Assembly (NCBI GenBank): GCA_030068075.1
Contig: CM057827.1
Location: 70,632,500-70,696,499 of the forward strand
From: Paguma larvata
Taxonomy: Eukaryota > Chordata > Mammalia > Carnivora > Viverridae
Direction of reading: 5' to 3'
Length of the DNA: 64,000 bases
The position numbers were made by a program, and so were the translations under genes. Below, piece after piece: positions 1 to 12,600 of the stretch (its first letter is position 1; each line of letters begins with the position of its first letter). The notes beneath the pieces are model-generated. The model worked only from the letters and a program-made list of their open reading frames with translations, had not been told where the DNA came from and did no database searches.

Positions 1-180
1 TTGAAAATTTTTCAAGTCCAAAAGATTTTCAGACCCATATGCTTTATACCACTTCAGAAGATTTTGCATTTTAGTCTCTAATATGATGTATTAGCTTTCT
101 AATCCCCAAAATGTCTATTGAGTATTAACTAGAGAGTTGGAGTGTAGAAATTTCTTCTTGAGTTTATACTTCAACTTTTT

Positions 181-420
181 AAAAAAACATGGAGGGGCGC
201 CTGGGTGACTCAGTCGGTTAAGCGGCTGACTTCGGCTCAGGTCATGATCTCGCGGTCTCTGCGTTCGAGCCCCGCATCAAGTCTGTGCTGGCAGCTCAGA
301 GCCTGGAGCCTGCTTCGGATTCTGTGTCTCCCTCTCTCTGTGCCCTTCTCCTGCTCATGCTCTGTCTCTATGTCTCAAAAATAAATAAACGTTAAAAAAT
401 TAAAAAAAAAACATGGAGGG
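181..420 (+). mobile_element. CAN SINE with target duplication
   Basis: A full-length feline-type SINE at 197-404: tRNA-Lys-like head, CT-rich middle and an AAATAAATAAACG tail. The 16-bp duplication AAAAAAACATGGAGGG lies at 181-196 and 405-420. Confidence 0.95.
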
Positions 421-2476
421 ATTAAAATTTGGTTCATTCAGGATGCAAACATATTTAAAACTCATTGTTCTCAGAGGAAATTCTGATGAAGCCAAGTAGA
501 AACCAAGTTGTTTTGTCAAAACAAACACATCTTGGTTAGTAGAGAAAGGTTATACCTGGCAGTGTAGTCATAATAGTAAGTAGTTACCATTTACTGAGCG
601 CTACTCTGCACTGATAGTAGTACCTGATCAGTGCTTTATGAATATACTCTTCTAATACCATGTAATTAGTACAGTTATAAAAAGGAAGGGTTTGAATGAG
701 TACATGGGCAATGACAGAGCCAGGATTCCCCGCCAGGTCATTGAACTGTGAAGCCATTGTGCTTAACCAAAGTTCTCCACAGCATGTAGCGTGGGGCAGC
801 TGGGGACAGGGATCCTGTTGCATACTTCCTGCCTCCAGGAACCATGGAACTCAAGGAGCAATCTGGTTGAGGCTGCTACTGGCAGGGCTACAATATGTTC
901 TCTCAAAGAGCAGAGTTATGCAGATTGAGTGGCTAGCAGGAGACTCTTGGGATTGGGAGAAGAAAATAGGAACCCAGCAGGTAAAAAAGTGTGTCCAAAA
1001 AAACAACCAAATAGCTCCTCTTATTTAGAAAAGCAACAACAACAAAAATACCCTGTACCCAGATAAAATGACCTTCTGGGACAGGCGGGCACCATATATA
1101 TAGCTTTTCTGAATTAAACCAGCTTATTAAAGTGGTGGAGGTATGGAGCATACAGATTGGGGTTTCTCAAGTTACCTGGCTACCAGGGTTTTTGACTTTC
1201 CTCTGAGGGTTAATCCAGCATCAAGCTGCCTATAAAGAAATACCTCAGGAGTTTCTGTTGTTGCTTTTGTTTTGCTATTAATGTTTGGGGTAATGAGGGG
1301 GTGTCAAAAAAACAGACATGAGCAAATACTCCCAAGAATATATTCCAAACCCCCAAAATGACTACCATATGGGAGCCCAGGGAACTAGGAATTGTTCCCT
1401 TGCGATCTTTAACTCTTGGCTAATCATATGGAGCAAGAAAGACTATGCCTTGCTCCCCTCCCAGAACATACCTACAGAGGAGGCCCCCTGAGTCCCTTCT
1501 CCCTGGAAATCTGGAAATGACAAAGTGCAAGCTGCTCCTGGGGACAGAGGTGGGAGCTGCTTGTTATAGGAATTGAGGCTTGTCCGTATTTTAACATTCA
1601 ACACTTACTGAACATATTATATGCTGGATCCTGTGCTGAGCACTGGTCAATTTTATTTCTAAGAAGCAAGATTATCGTCAGGTTTATTTTAAGCTATTGT
1701 ATTTATAGAATGAATGAAGCTTGAGCTGAGAAGCTTTATTGATTACATCTCATCCCTCATTCTTTGTCACAGCCACAAGTATTCCCATTGGTTTGCTCCC
1801 TACTTTAAATATCCTCAGCATTAGCACTGACGTCACTTCTGGAGAGAGGGTTTCACAATATGCCGGGAGATGTTCCAGGCACCCTCACACCGTGCTTCAT
1901 GTCTGAAGGTGGATTGTCCAGAAAGAGTACCCTTGCTGCAGAATTATCAGTGTACTTTTTTCATCTGTATAGAGATTTTAAAGGTACCTGTTTGTATATG
2001 TATGAAATGTATAACTGTTTTAGCTGCTTCTTTAGAGTACAATTCTTCATAGAGTATTTAGTAAGCAGTTAATAACCACTGGTCAGGTTGCCTTAGAGAT
2101 AAGAAGGCATTTGTTAAGTAGGCCCTGATGCTGGAGTAGAAGGCATGTAATGAATTTGTCCATGATTTGTATCAGAGTGTTGTTGAAAGGGAAGAAGCAT
2201 TGATGAATGTAGCAGAAGAGGAGAGGCTTTGGAGAGAGTCTTAGGTTTGCAAACTGCTTGCCTATTTATAAGCTTCATAACCTGCAAAAAGTTAATTATC
2301 AGTTTACTTACCTGCAGAAGAGAAGTTTCTTGTGGAGTATTAAAGCTGGTATCCTATGATATATATTCAATAAATATTAGTTTCTTTCTCTCCTTGAGCT
2401 CCTCCTCCTCTACCACTACCCTCACATCCCCTCCCACCTCCAGTCCCCTGACACACAGTCACTAATTCTGGTTCAG

Positions 2477-2815
2477 AAATTTAGGTTGGGGAGGCATCTG
2501 GGTGGCTCATTCAGTTGAGCATCCAACTCTCCAACTCTTGATTTCAGCTCAGGTCATGACCCCAGGGTCATGAGATCAAGCCCTGAGTCAGGCTCTGTAC
2601 TGAGCATGGAGCCTGCTTGGGATTCTCTCTCTCGCCCTCCCTCCCTCCCTCCCTCCCTCTCTCCCTCTCTCTCTCTCTCTCTTTCTCTCTCTCACCCTCT
2701 GCCATTTCCCCAGCTCCTGCTTGCACATGTGCTGTCTCTCTCTCTCTTTTCTCTCTCTCTCTCTCTATCTTTCTCTCTCTCTCAAATAAAAAAAAGAAAG
2801 AAAAATTTAGATTGG
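2477..2815 (+). mobile_element. CAN SINE with expanded CT microsatellite
   Basis: A SINE head at about 2490, with an enlarged CCCT/CT repeat at about 2624-2783 and an A-rich tail. Near-identical flanks AAATTTAGGTTGG (2477) and AAATTTAGATTGG (2803) mark the target duplication. Open frames of about 80-110 codons here are low-complexity artefacts. Confidence 0.9.
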
Positions 2816-3169
2816 ACTGATCAGGCAAAGAGAAGAACTGGCCAATTCAGTTCAAACCTGACCTGCTTATCAACCAGCCAACGCTTTCCCCTTCCTCTCT
2901 GCTGATTTGAGTCTTCTTACTCATCAGCATCCGTCTTATACTTCCCCTTTTTCAGGAAACTTGTGTGTGGTTTACACTGGTGACCTTTCCATCCTTGATA
3001 TATAGCGCAGTTGTTGTCAGCTCCGTGTCCACTTACGTGCCCTCACTTCATACAATTCCTTGAGGGTAAAGACTGAGTCTTATGCATTTTCACATCCCTG
3101 AGTATTCATCCTCGCATGTGGCAAGTACTTAGAAAGTATTTGTTGAATAATAGCAGCCAGTTAAAAACA

Positions 3170-3295
3170 AATCATCTGTTGGAGATATTTCCCAACAATG
3201 CGAATATACTTAATGCTACTGAACTGTACACTTAAAAATGGTTAAGATGATAAATGTAATGTTATGCTCTTTACTACAACAAAAAATTCTTTAGC
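3170..3295 (+). mobile_element. Old L1 3' end fragment
   Basis: The phrase ACTGTACACTTAAAAATGGTTAAGATG is the usual 3' UTR end of old mammalian L1M copies; see 3223-3250. Only this short tail is recognisable. Confidence 0.6.
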
Positions 3296-3422
3296 TTAAA
3301 ATTGAGTTATTCCCATGAACAGTAAATGTTTGTGCTTGGCATAAAGAAAAATCATCCAAATTCCAGTCTAAAACGGATTTCAGGGATTAGCCAGATAATG
3401 ATAATGAGGTTTGAAGTTAGAA

Positions 3423-3656
3423 CAGTGTTTCTCAAAATCAGCACTGTTACATTTTCGGCCAGAGACTTTGTTGTTGTGGGAGACTGTCACATGTATTGAA
3501 GGATGGATGTTTAGCATCAGCCCTGGCCTCTACTCAGTAGATGCCAGTAGCACCCTTTCCCCCAGTTGTAACAATCAAGAGTATCTCCAGTCATTGCCAA
3601 CTGTCCCTTGGGGCTGGGGGAAATGGTGCAAAATTGCCCCTGGATGAGAACCACTG
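3423..3656 (-). mobile_element. MER5A-like hAT DNA transposon
   Basis: Non-coding hAT-Charlie element with inverted ends CAGTGTTTCTCAA and GAGAACCACTG. The internal phrases match the MER5A consensus as I recall it, in reverse orientation. Confidence 0.75.
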
Positions 3657-4104
3657 ATGTGGGAAAAACCTGTATCTGCCAATGCCTTCTTCCCCAACAA
3701 GACAGAGATATGCTGGAGGCTAGATGTGAATGTTAGTGGGCATATGTGAGGATGCAGCACTCATAGCCCCTCAGGCCAGTATACTTGCTTTTCAGGGGCT
3801 GGTGGGTGGTGGTTGGCTCCATCTTGCCATTAAAAAATCCATGTGTGAACAAGTGCTTCCCAATTACCTTTTAAAGCAAGCATGTACAGAGTGGGTGCTC
3901 AATAAATACTTTTTGAGATGCAATTACCTGCTGGCCGCCCACCTACAGCATCTAAAAATTATACCTAGACAAGCAGACAAATGACTCAGAGAATGCTTCA
4001 TGGTCCTGGCTCTACAGCACTGTGTTGGAGCCAAGCCTCCAAAGCAAGCCCATTGGATTCTTCTAGAGATCTATCTCTACTGCTATAAATTCTAGCAATT
4101 CTTC

Positions 4105-4330
4105 ATATTTGCTAGCATTTCACAGATTATAAAATGCTCCCACACATACATGACCTCCCCCCCATTTTTTTCATATGTGACCTCCCTTGATTCCCATAAC
4201 AACCTTGTGAGGTAGGCAGGGCAGGAACAATTATTCTCATTCAGCAGGTAAAAGAAGGGGCTGTCAGAAAAATTCAGGTCACACAGCTTGAGTGGCAAAG
4301 CAAGGAATCAATGGCTCCAATTCTGAGCCT
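4105..4330 (-). repeat. MIR-like SINE, reverse
   Basis: The phrases CATAACAACCTTGTGAGGTA and CAGCAGGTAAAAGAAG are the reverse complement of the conserved MIR core. Confidence 0.55.
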
Positions 4331-5268
4331 TCTGCCCTTTTGATTTTTCAGTAAGGAATCCAAAACAGCAGAGTCCCGCAGCACCTTCCATGTGTTTATT
4401 CCGCCAGAGATAGCAACTCTGCAGGGCATGTGTCAGAGTCTTGACCTGCTGTCACCCTGATGTAGCTATTTGTATGGTCCTGATGGGAAAGTGTATACAG
4501 GGTAGGAAACATGGTAAGCTTCTTGCCATGAGGATCAAGGCCCCCGACATACCAGACTCTGCTTCCACACTTCCCCAGTCCTGAAAATCCTAAGATCTTC
4601 TCAGCCACTTTAAGGAAGAAGCATAAAGAATGTTCACCTGGCTTTCTCTAAACATCACAGAAATGGACAGAACCTCCAAGCTCTAGGAGGAGCTCTGATT
4701 AGACTCGAAGACTAGCATGAGCTATTAAGGAAGGGCAAAACCTTTTGGATTAGAGGGTCCATTGAGCATTAGAAGTCTGTAATTCCATGCCCTAGGAAAT
4801 TCTTTGATGCCTACAGCATTCTAGTGTGGACAGGCCTGGATGTGAGTAAGGCCTTAATAGGAGTCACAGGAGTATTGGCCTACAAGTGGGAGAATCAAGT
4901 TATACATGGCAAATGTGAATTTTCTTAATTCCAACATTTTTTTCTAGTGAAGACTTGCCCACTGATACAACTTGGCCCCTTTCTAATCGAGTGGTTTTCT
5001 TGGCTTTTCTTTGACAGAAGAAGCCAAGCTGGGTCTCATTGTCCAGGTATCTTAGGACCCATTTTTTTTTTTTTTACCAAAGAAGATCTATATGCTAAGG
5101 TGATTATATTACTAATTGGGGTGGGTGAAAGGGAGGATTGAAACCTTGGCTATACCAAATGAATGGACATCTCATTCTTAAATGGCTTTATAGACAATGA
5201 GTCTAAGAGTAAAACGATGGAGAAAAACATCTCTACAATAATCAACTTTCTTCCAATCTCTTATCAAG

Positions 5269-5504
5269 AAAGGTCCAGGGGCACCTGGGTGGCTCAATCG
5301 ATTAAGCATCTGACTTCAGCTCAGGTCATGATCTCACAGTTTGTGGGTTCGAGCCCCATATCGGGCTCTGTGCTGACAACTCAGAGCCTGGAGCCTGCTT
5401 CAGATTCTCTGTCTCCCTCTCTCTCTGTTCCTCCCCTGCTCACTCTCTGTCTCTTTCTCAAAAATGAATAAACATTTAAACAATTCAAAAAAAAAAAAGG
5501 TCCA
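5269..5504 (+). mobile_element. CAN SINE with target duplication
   Basis: A full-length SINE at 5278-5495 flanked by AAAGGTCCA at 5269-5277 and 5496-5504. Confidence 0.93.
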
Positions 5505-5629
5505 TAGTCAAGATAGAAAAGACCTTTCCCATTTCTCCTTTTTCAAAGTCACTCCAGAAAAACCTCATTTGGACAGGGTCCAAGTATAAAAGCCCTCCAG
5601 TTAAAGTGTCTATTGTGCAATTTCTAGAG

Positions 5630-5800
5630 AGGCCAGGTAGAATAGTGGAGGAAACCCAGGCCAGGAGTCCAAGGACTTGGCCTCTAGTCCAGGCCTTGTT
5701 GCCTATGCAATATGTGACTTTGGTCAAGTCTCCTCACCTCTCTAAAACTCAGTCTTAGCAAAGGTAAATAGGAATGATAGTACCTGTCCTGTGCATCTAA
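5630..5800 (+). repeat. MIR-like SINE
   Basis: TGTGACTTTGGTCAAGTCTC followed by CTCAGT is the MIR core with its usual ending. Confidence 0.6.
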
Positions 5801-5989
5801 GAAAGTAGTTCTGAAAATCAAATTAAGTAATGGATATGAACACTTTGTAAATCACCATCGAAGGTGGTGCTTTAGAAGGAAGGAATCAAATCTGTGTTCT
5901 AATTCCTTAATAAGCATCTTCTCTTAATAAGCATTCCTTAATAAGTATCATCTTAGTAAAGCTGACTATTTCCTGGGAAAAGCTTGAGG

Positions 5990-6115
5990 CTGTGTGACAG
6001 ATTTAGGTTCTAATCCAGTTACTACTAGCCTACTCTGTGATTTAGGCAAATAACTACCTCTCTGGGTCTCAGTTTCTTCATCCATAAAATAGGGATAGTG
6101 ATACCTCTCTCATTT
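5990..6115 (+). repeat. MIR-like SINE
   Basis: The phrases TAATCCAGTTACTACTAGC and GTCTCAGTTTCTTCATCCAT match the MIR core region. Confidence 0.6.
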
Positions 6116-6240
6116 TTTTCCCATTTGGAAAACGGGAGTCATAGTTGCCCTATTTTCTTCCCCTATGAATTGGAGACAGTAATAATAGCCAAACCACTCT
6201 CTTCAGCAGTGAAAGAAGTGGGTTGCTTTACTCATTTGCC

Positions 6241-6377
6241 TACAATACACAATTGATTAAAAGAAATTAAAAAATAATAATAACCCAGACGAATCATTTA
6301 GGGCACCTGAGTGGCTCAGTCGGTTAAGTATCTGACTTCGGCGCAGGTCATGATCTCACAGTACAATACACAATTGA
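6241..6377 (+). mobile_element. 3'-truncated CAN SINE with A-rich 5' segment and 16-bp duplication
   Basis: Only the tRNA-like head (about 6300-6361) is present. It is preceded, not followed, by an A-rich segment (6257-6299). The whole insert is bracketed by TACAATACACAATTGA at 6241-6256 and 6362-6377. Confidence 0.8.
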
Positions 6378-8559
6378 CCTACTTTACAGGATTTGGGGTT
6401 TCCAAAGAAGCATGTACATTAAATTGCTCTGTGATGTCTGACATCATTCAGTGAACATTTATGGAGTGTCTACTGTGTGACACTTTACAAGTGAGAAGAA
6501 GCAGTAAATAGTAGGCATTACTCTTGACTAAATGTAATGTGAATGTTCTTTCAGCTCCAGAACACAGTTCTGTGTGACATTCCTTCCCCTGCAGAAGCTC
6601 CAGAGGCCACTAAGGTGGAGGAAATGTTATCTGATTCTGGTTTTCTAGGTAGCAGCTTCTTAGAATCAGAGAGACGTTCCTCTTCTTCCTGTTCTCTAGC
6701 ACTCTGTTTTAGCTAGCATAATTCTTTTTTTTTTGTAATCTTTGTAATTTTAGTTTGGTCAAAATTAAGATTGAAAGGCCAGGGGTAGAGTCCAGTTTTT
6801 ATAAAATGAAGACTCTTGTCCCACTGTCCACCCATTACAACCCTCACCATCACCCCAGCACCTCCACGGAAGGACACGTTATCCAAGAATAAGGAGAGGC
6901 AGTTAAGTGATCAGACTCGCAAAGAGCTGTTGGTGTTGCACATCCCATCTTCCAGCAGCTGCCTGCACCTGAAATGAGGAAGGGAGCACACACTCTGGAA
7001 ATGCCAGAACAAAGGCTGGAGAACAGAAATGCTTACTGATCCTCACTGCAGTATTTGTTTTCCAAGAATCCTCGGTGGAACGTTGACGCGTCATTCCTGA
7101 GAAGACGGGATCTCTTTTATAACATTCACTCCCACTTCCTCCTTGTGACAGCCATTCCTGGCTCTGGGAAACACCCACCCATTTCTCCACCACCTCCCTT
7201 TCCAGCACCTTAAAGACCAAAGTCAAACCTTGTTTTTCTCCTGTATTGATTGTTTTTCTAACCCCTTGAACTATTTTATAACTCTAGCTGTATTACTCTC
7301 TTCTTGGCTGGTTTTGAAATGCCCTACAAATTACTCTTCTGATAAATTCCTGCTAGGCAAGGAGTTCTCTATCACCTTTCAGCATTGTTAGCAACCCCAT
7401 CTCTTGTTCTCAGCTCCCGGCCCTTGGTGTCTTCCAGGGGACAGCAGCACTTTATGTTTGGCAAGTTAAGGGTCACTTGCTAGGGTAACTGTGTCCTGAG
7501 TCTTGACACACTACCAGAAGGCCTTCTAGTCTCCACTAGCCTAACCTTCATGTAAAGCACATGTGGAGACTGGTGGAGGAGACAAGGAAGCTGAACGATG
7601 TCCTTTTGTTCCTATCACATAGGATTAAAGTAAATGGACAAGAAAAGGAAAAGTCTTTAAGAACTAATGGGGTCCAGAATCTCATTTTTTTATCTCTCTT
7701 TGCATGATGTTTCGATCACAAAGCTGAACATGAGGGATTGTTACTTCTTTTAGCTTCATCTGTGTATGCAGCCTGGCTCTGTTGGGATAGACTATCCGCA
7801 CAGAAGGAAGGAAAGTTTGAGACAAACGTTCTTCCTTACTATCTGAATCTAGCTGCAGATGCTGTATGTCAGTCTCATGGTTGCTGCTGTCACACCTGCC
7901 TAGAACCCTTTCCTCTACCATTAGTCATCTCATGCTGCAATTTTTTAGTGTGAAAAGCATATTCTTTATCCAAGAGGAATAAGATGTATTGTTTTTAGAA
8001 TATGAATATTCTCAACTACAAAAAAGAAAGAATATGAATATTCTCTTCTTGTTCCCTTTGACTGAAATAACCAGATGTGTGAATTTTGATTTAGAAGTGA
8101 AAGTTTCAGGACTGTGCTGAGCTTGAATTATGGTTGAGATCTGAAAGTTGTTTTTGAAAGTTGAGTGTAAAATCTCATAGTCTGCATCTTGTTCAGCCTA
8201 GATCTGGTTCCAAACCCCCTGAGAGAGGTGGTGGGAGTTTCAGATGTCCTCAGAACTTGTCAAACTGAGCTGGCCTCATAATACTCCAGTTCTGCATTTC
8301 TACCTACATCCACTTAGTCTCTACTTCTTCCCTCAGCCTTCAAAGAGCTTTCTATCAAAGCATCTGTGCAGTGCACCTGATCACCTTGAATCACAAGAAG
8401 TAGAGGAAACCTTGGGAAGAAGCATGTCAGGAGCTCCCCCCACCTGTCTACTCCTCCCATGCCCAATATACACATCCAACTAACCAACTATTCAATCCTT
8501 GCTACCCGTCTCACCTCTCAGGAGAAAGCCAGCCTTCTGCACACAGAAGCAGAAATAGA

Positions 8560-8700
8560 TTAGTGGAAAATGCACTGGATTAAGCATCAGGAGACTGACT
8601 TCTAGATCCAATTTTACCCATCAGTAGCTATGGAATTTGGAAAAAGTCACTTAACCCCTCTATGTCTTAGCCTCTTTGTAAAACAAAGAGAGAAATACAT
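8560..8700 (+). repeat. MIR-like SINE
   Basis: AAAAAGTCACTTAACCCCTC and the following CTTTGTAAAACAAAG match the MIR core. Confidence 0.6.
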
Positions 8701-9114
8701 ATTCTTCATCCTCTTCCTGAATTTCGTAAGGTTTTTGTGAGATTCGCATGAAACAATGGAGGGGAACGACCTTTGGAAGAATATAGTGCTGAACCTTTGC
8801 ACGTATTGCACTCCTACAAACCACTTCCAAGCTGCTAGGACTGTATTTATAGGGTTATTTCATATTTCTTACCAAGGGTGGGGCTGTCATGTCTGGGGTA
8901 AAAGCCAGCCTCCAGGAGTGCTATCAGTGCTCCTGGGTCTTAAAAACCTCCAGTCATGGAGTATAACCACAATCTTTCCAAAACGTATTGCCCTTAGGCT
9001 CATTTTTGAAACTTTCTACCCCACAGATTGTCTCTGAGAAGAGTTATCTTTTCAGTCCTGCCATTTCCAGTTAGTCTTAAGATTTTTGTTGCCTCAGGTA
9101 GACCATGATACAGC

Positions 9115-9260
9115 CCAGTAAGAGGGTCTTGAAGTTCAATACCTGAGCCACTACTTAACTACCATGTGGACTTGACAATGCACTTGATATCTATGAGACT
9201 CAGTTTCCTCCTCTGTAAAATGGGAGAAATTATCTCTGACTCCATAGGCATATCCTGAGG
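9115..9260 (+). repeat. MIR-like SINE
   Basis: GACTCAGTTTCCTCCTCTGT and AAAATGGGAGAAATTAT are typical of MIR. It lies just before SLC7A8 exon 2. Confidence 0.65.
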
Positions 9261-9422
9261 ACTGAAGGAGACATATAAATTATTACTAGACACACCTGCC
9301 TGAAGGTGTGTTCCAAAGGCATTTTTGGATCAAACCAGTGATGAGACCCCTCCTACAAATGCCAGTCTTGCCAGTTGTGCTGACTCCACTGTCTTACTCA
9401 GCAACCTTGGTGCCTCATGCAG

Positions 9423-9627
9423 GGAACATCATTGGCTCTGGAATCTTCGTCTCGCCGAAAGGTGTGCTGGAGAATGCCGGTTCTGTGGGCCTCGCTCTCA
9501 TTGTCTGGATTGTGACTGGTCTCATCACAGCTGTGGGAGCCCTGTGCTATGCTGAGCTTGGTGTCACCATCCCCAAATCTGGAGGTGACTACTCCTACGT
9601 CAAAGACATCTTCGGCGGACTGGCTGG
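9423..9627 (+). CDS. SLC7A8: SLC7A8 exon 2
   Basis: The exon starts after the acceptor GCAG with the last two bases of a split Gly codon, and ends before the donor GTAAGA, leaving two bases of the next Gly codon. It codes for about residues 51-118: helix 1 with the substrate-binding GSGIF turn, helix 2 (ALIVWIVTG) and the start of helix 3 with the family motif YAELG, followed by [11 protein letters not shown]. Confidence 0.97.
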
Positions 9628-12600
9628 GTAAGAGGATCCACAGAGGTATGGGTGGTCTAGAAGCTGATGCCAGCGGTTTCCAGTGTGCTGAGGAGAGTTA
9701 GAGAATAAGATTCATCTTTTGCTTCACTGTCATGGTTACTAATGTAGTTGTGTGTCCCCTTTATTCTCCTGAGGATGGCAGAAGAACCAGGTTGTAGTTT
9801 CACCTCTTTGTTGATCTCAGTGGGCAAGATTCTATGAGTGATTGAACTTTATGACAACTCTGACCATAGACTCTCAGAGAAAGCACATCACAAAACAAAG
9901 CCCACTTATTTGACAAATTAGAGTGACCACCTAAGAAATGGGGTACCTTCTTCTCACACTGTCAAGGATGAGGCCTCCCAGCAAAGCCAGGCTCTGATCT
10001 TGAATTTCCTCAGCTTCTGCAGCCCTGCTACTGAGGAGATGAACCCTCACCAAGGGGCCGAGGATGTGGAGGGCACTTTCCCCTCCTGCCCCCACTCAGT
10101 GCCACCCCTGGCAGTTGCTTAAGTAGCCACACCCTAAGCATGTCTTGGCTGTCAGAATTCTCAGGTTGCCAATTTTATTTTCCACGGCTGGATGCTGGGG
10201 GCCAGGGCGCGGAGAAGAGATGATAAAAGGAGAGGGGAGAGAGAAGGAATTCTAAGACATGTGTTCACACTAGCAGACACTTAGCTCTTAATCATCACTT
10301 TATTGTCATTGCAGAGGGCCAGCTGTCTCACTGAGCAGGGACTGGACTCCTCAGCATCCCTGAAAATGAAAAGGAAATGTACCCCTTTAGCCTACCCACC
10401 TCTCCTGCTCAGTGGCTTGCCTAGGCTTCTCTTGATGATTAGTGAATCCCTGCCATGCATGTCATCAGGGGCGGGGGTCTCTGTGGCTGTCTTGGGTTAA
10501 GTTCTGTCCTGTTGCCCCTTCAGGTTCCTGAGGCTGTGGATTGCGGTGCTGGTGATCTACCCCACCAACCAGGCTGTCATCGCCCTCACCTTCTCCAACT
10601 ATGTGCTGCAGCCTCTCTTCCCCACCTGCTTCCCCCCAGAGTCTGGCCTTCGACTCCTGGCTGCCATCTGCTTATGTAAGTGCCATCTGGGCCTTGCTCT
10701 CAGGACAGCCTCTTTTGGCCTTCCTGGTGGTCCACTTGTCTCTGGTTCTCCTTCCTCTCCCTCTTTCTTTCCTTCCTTCCTTTATTTCCAACGTCCCCCT
10801 CCCCCATTACCTTCCCTACATGTGTGCTTTGGATGAATTGATTCTGCATATAATCATCTGGTGTTAAAAAAGAAGAAACTAGGGCACCTGGGTGGCTCAG
10901 TCGGTTAAGCGTCCAACTTCAGCTCAGGTCATGATCTCATGGCTCTTGAGTTTAAGCCCCGTGTTGGGCTCTGTGCTGAAAGCTCCAAGTCTGGAGCCTG
11001 CTTTGGAATCTGTGTCTCCGTCTCTCTCTGCCCCTCCCCCCTTCACATTCTGTGTGTCTTTCTGTCTCTCAAAAATGAATAAACATCAAAAAAAAAAAAA
11101 AGAAGAAGAAGAAGAAACATAAATATCTGCTCAGGGGCACAGTAATTTTCACCAGCAAGGTTCTTTACATCATACACAGTACTTTCACCTATATTATCTG
11201 ATCTGAGCCTCATGACAAATCCATGGGGTAAGCAGGGCCAATATTATCACTTTCCTAGAGCGGGTAAGTACAAGAGCCAGGCAAATGAATACTCAAGGTG
11301 GCCGGCCTTGAGTGGAACTCAGATCTCCTAATTCCTTGTCTTTCCAGCACGTACACCATGGAGGCTCCCTGCTGCTTGTAGGAAGATTTTTTTCTGGCTT
11401 CATCCACCTCTATCTCAATCTGCCAGCTCACATCTTAAAATTCTTTGGGAGGAGAGTGTAAAGCTGTGAGTTGGGAGAAAATTAATGCATCGTCTATGGT
11501 CCCTACCCTTGATATGCTTTCTGCCTAACTGAGGAGAAAAACCACAGAAACAGGTTCTGTAGTGAGGATTCAATGGCAGTAAAATTTCAGAGAAGGGGCA
11601 GGGGTGCCTAGGTGGCTCAGTCCATTAAGTGACTTCTGCTCAGGTTCATGAGTTCATGAGTTTGTGAGTTCAAGCCCCAGAGTCTGCTTCAGATCTTCTG
11701 TCTCCCTCTCTCTCTGCCCCTACCCTGCTCTCACTCTTTCTCTCTCTCAAAAATAAACACTTTTTAAAAATTCAGAGAAGAGGGAAAGATGTTCGTGAGC
11801 TGGAATAGGTTAGAGATTTGTGTAGAGTTCTGCAACTTGTATTTTTAGAAAGTCTCAGGGATCTCAATAGATTGAGATATTTTATATATTTTAATCAAAA
11901 GCTAATTTTTAAAGTAAATGTTTGGATTTTTTTCAGAGGCTCCACTTTTTGGAATTAACATGATACCTGCCTTCCCATACCTCTCAACACACATACACTT
12001 AACTGAGGGTAGTGACCATCTGGGCCACACCCTATCCCAGATCTTGACGTTTTCCGTCTGTCAGTCTGGTGAAAAAGAGGAGGAGAGGTCACTTGCCCAC
12101 CCCAAAGCCTCTCAGAGGGGCAGTCTGTTTAGCAGGCATGCCCTCTTTGGCAGTGGTATATAGCTCTGGGATAGACTCCTACCATCCAGGCAGATGGTAC
12201 TATGGGGCCAAGATACTTACTTGGAGTATATTCCCTTGTGTTTGGTCAGGCCTGCTCATGGCCCTAGAGGCAAAGGAATGTGGACGCCAGAACCAGATTG
12301 CCTGAGGCTGCATCTCTGCACCACTTTCTAATTGTGGCAAGTGCTTGGCAAAGTTCCCCACCCCACCCCACTGTGAGATGGAGGTTGTAATCCTGCCTGC
12401 ACAGGAGGTCATGGTTGTAAGGATTAAATGAGATAATAAATGTTCTTAGCACAGGGTCACGTAGTCACTGAGGGTGGTTACTCAGTCTTTGCTTGCTAGC
12501 TGGATCCAGAGCTGGGAGAGGTGTGGGGAGGGGAAAGGTGGCGTGGGAATGCAGGAAGAGTTGCTATTTCTGCCATCGGACAGGTTAATGGGGGTAGGAA

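Larger units (their letters stand above)
1..9422 (+). other. SLC7A8: SLC7A8 intron 1 (3' part) or upstream sequence
   Basis: No coding exon is recognisable here. The stretch ends in the acceptor CATGCAG directly before exon 2. Its content is mostly repeats: CAN SINEs near 197, 2490, 5278 and 6299, a MER5A-like element at 3423, an old L1 3' end near 3170 and several MIR-like pieces. That exon 1 lies further upstream is inferred from the missing N-terminal 50 codons. I cannot exclude an alternative first exon in this stretch. Confidence 0.7.

Noticed and set aside
9308..9422. In-frame extension of SLC7A8 exon 2 upstream to an ATG at 9308
   Set aside because: The residues before the GNIIGSG segment do not match the LAT2 N-terminus and a good acceptor ends at 9422, so this is intron read-through.
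10892..11122. Recurrent short frames starting MAQSVK or similar, here and near 24610, 29667 and 63671
   Set aside because: They are the translated heads of CAN SINEs, not genes.
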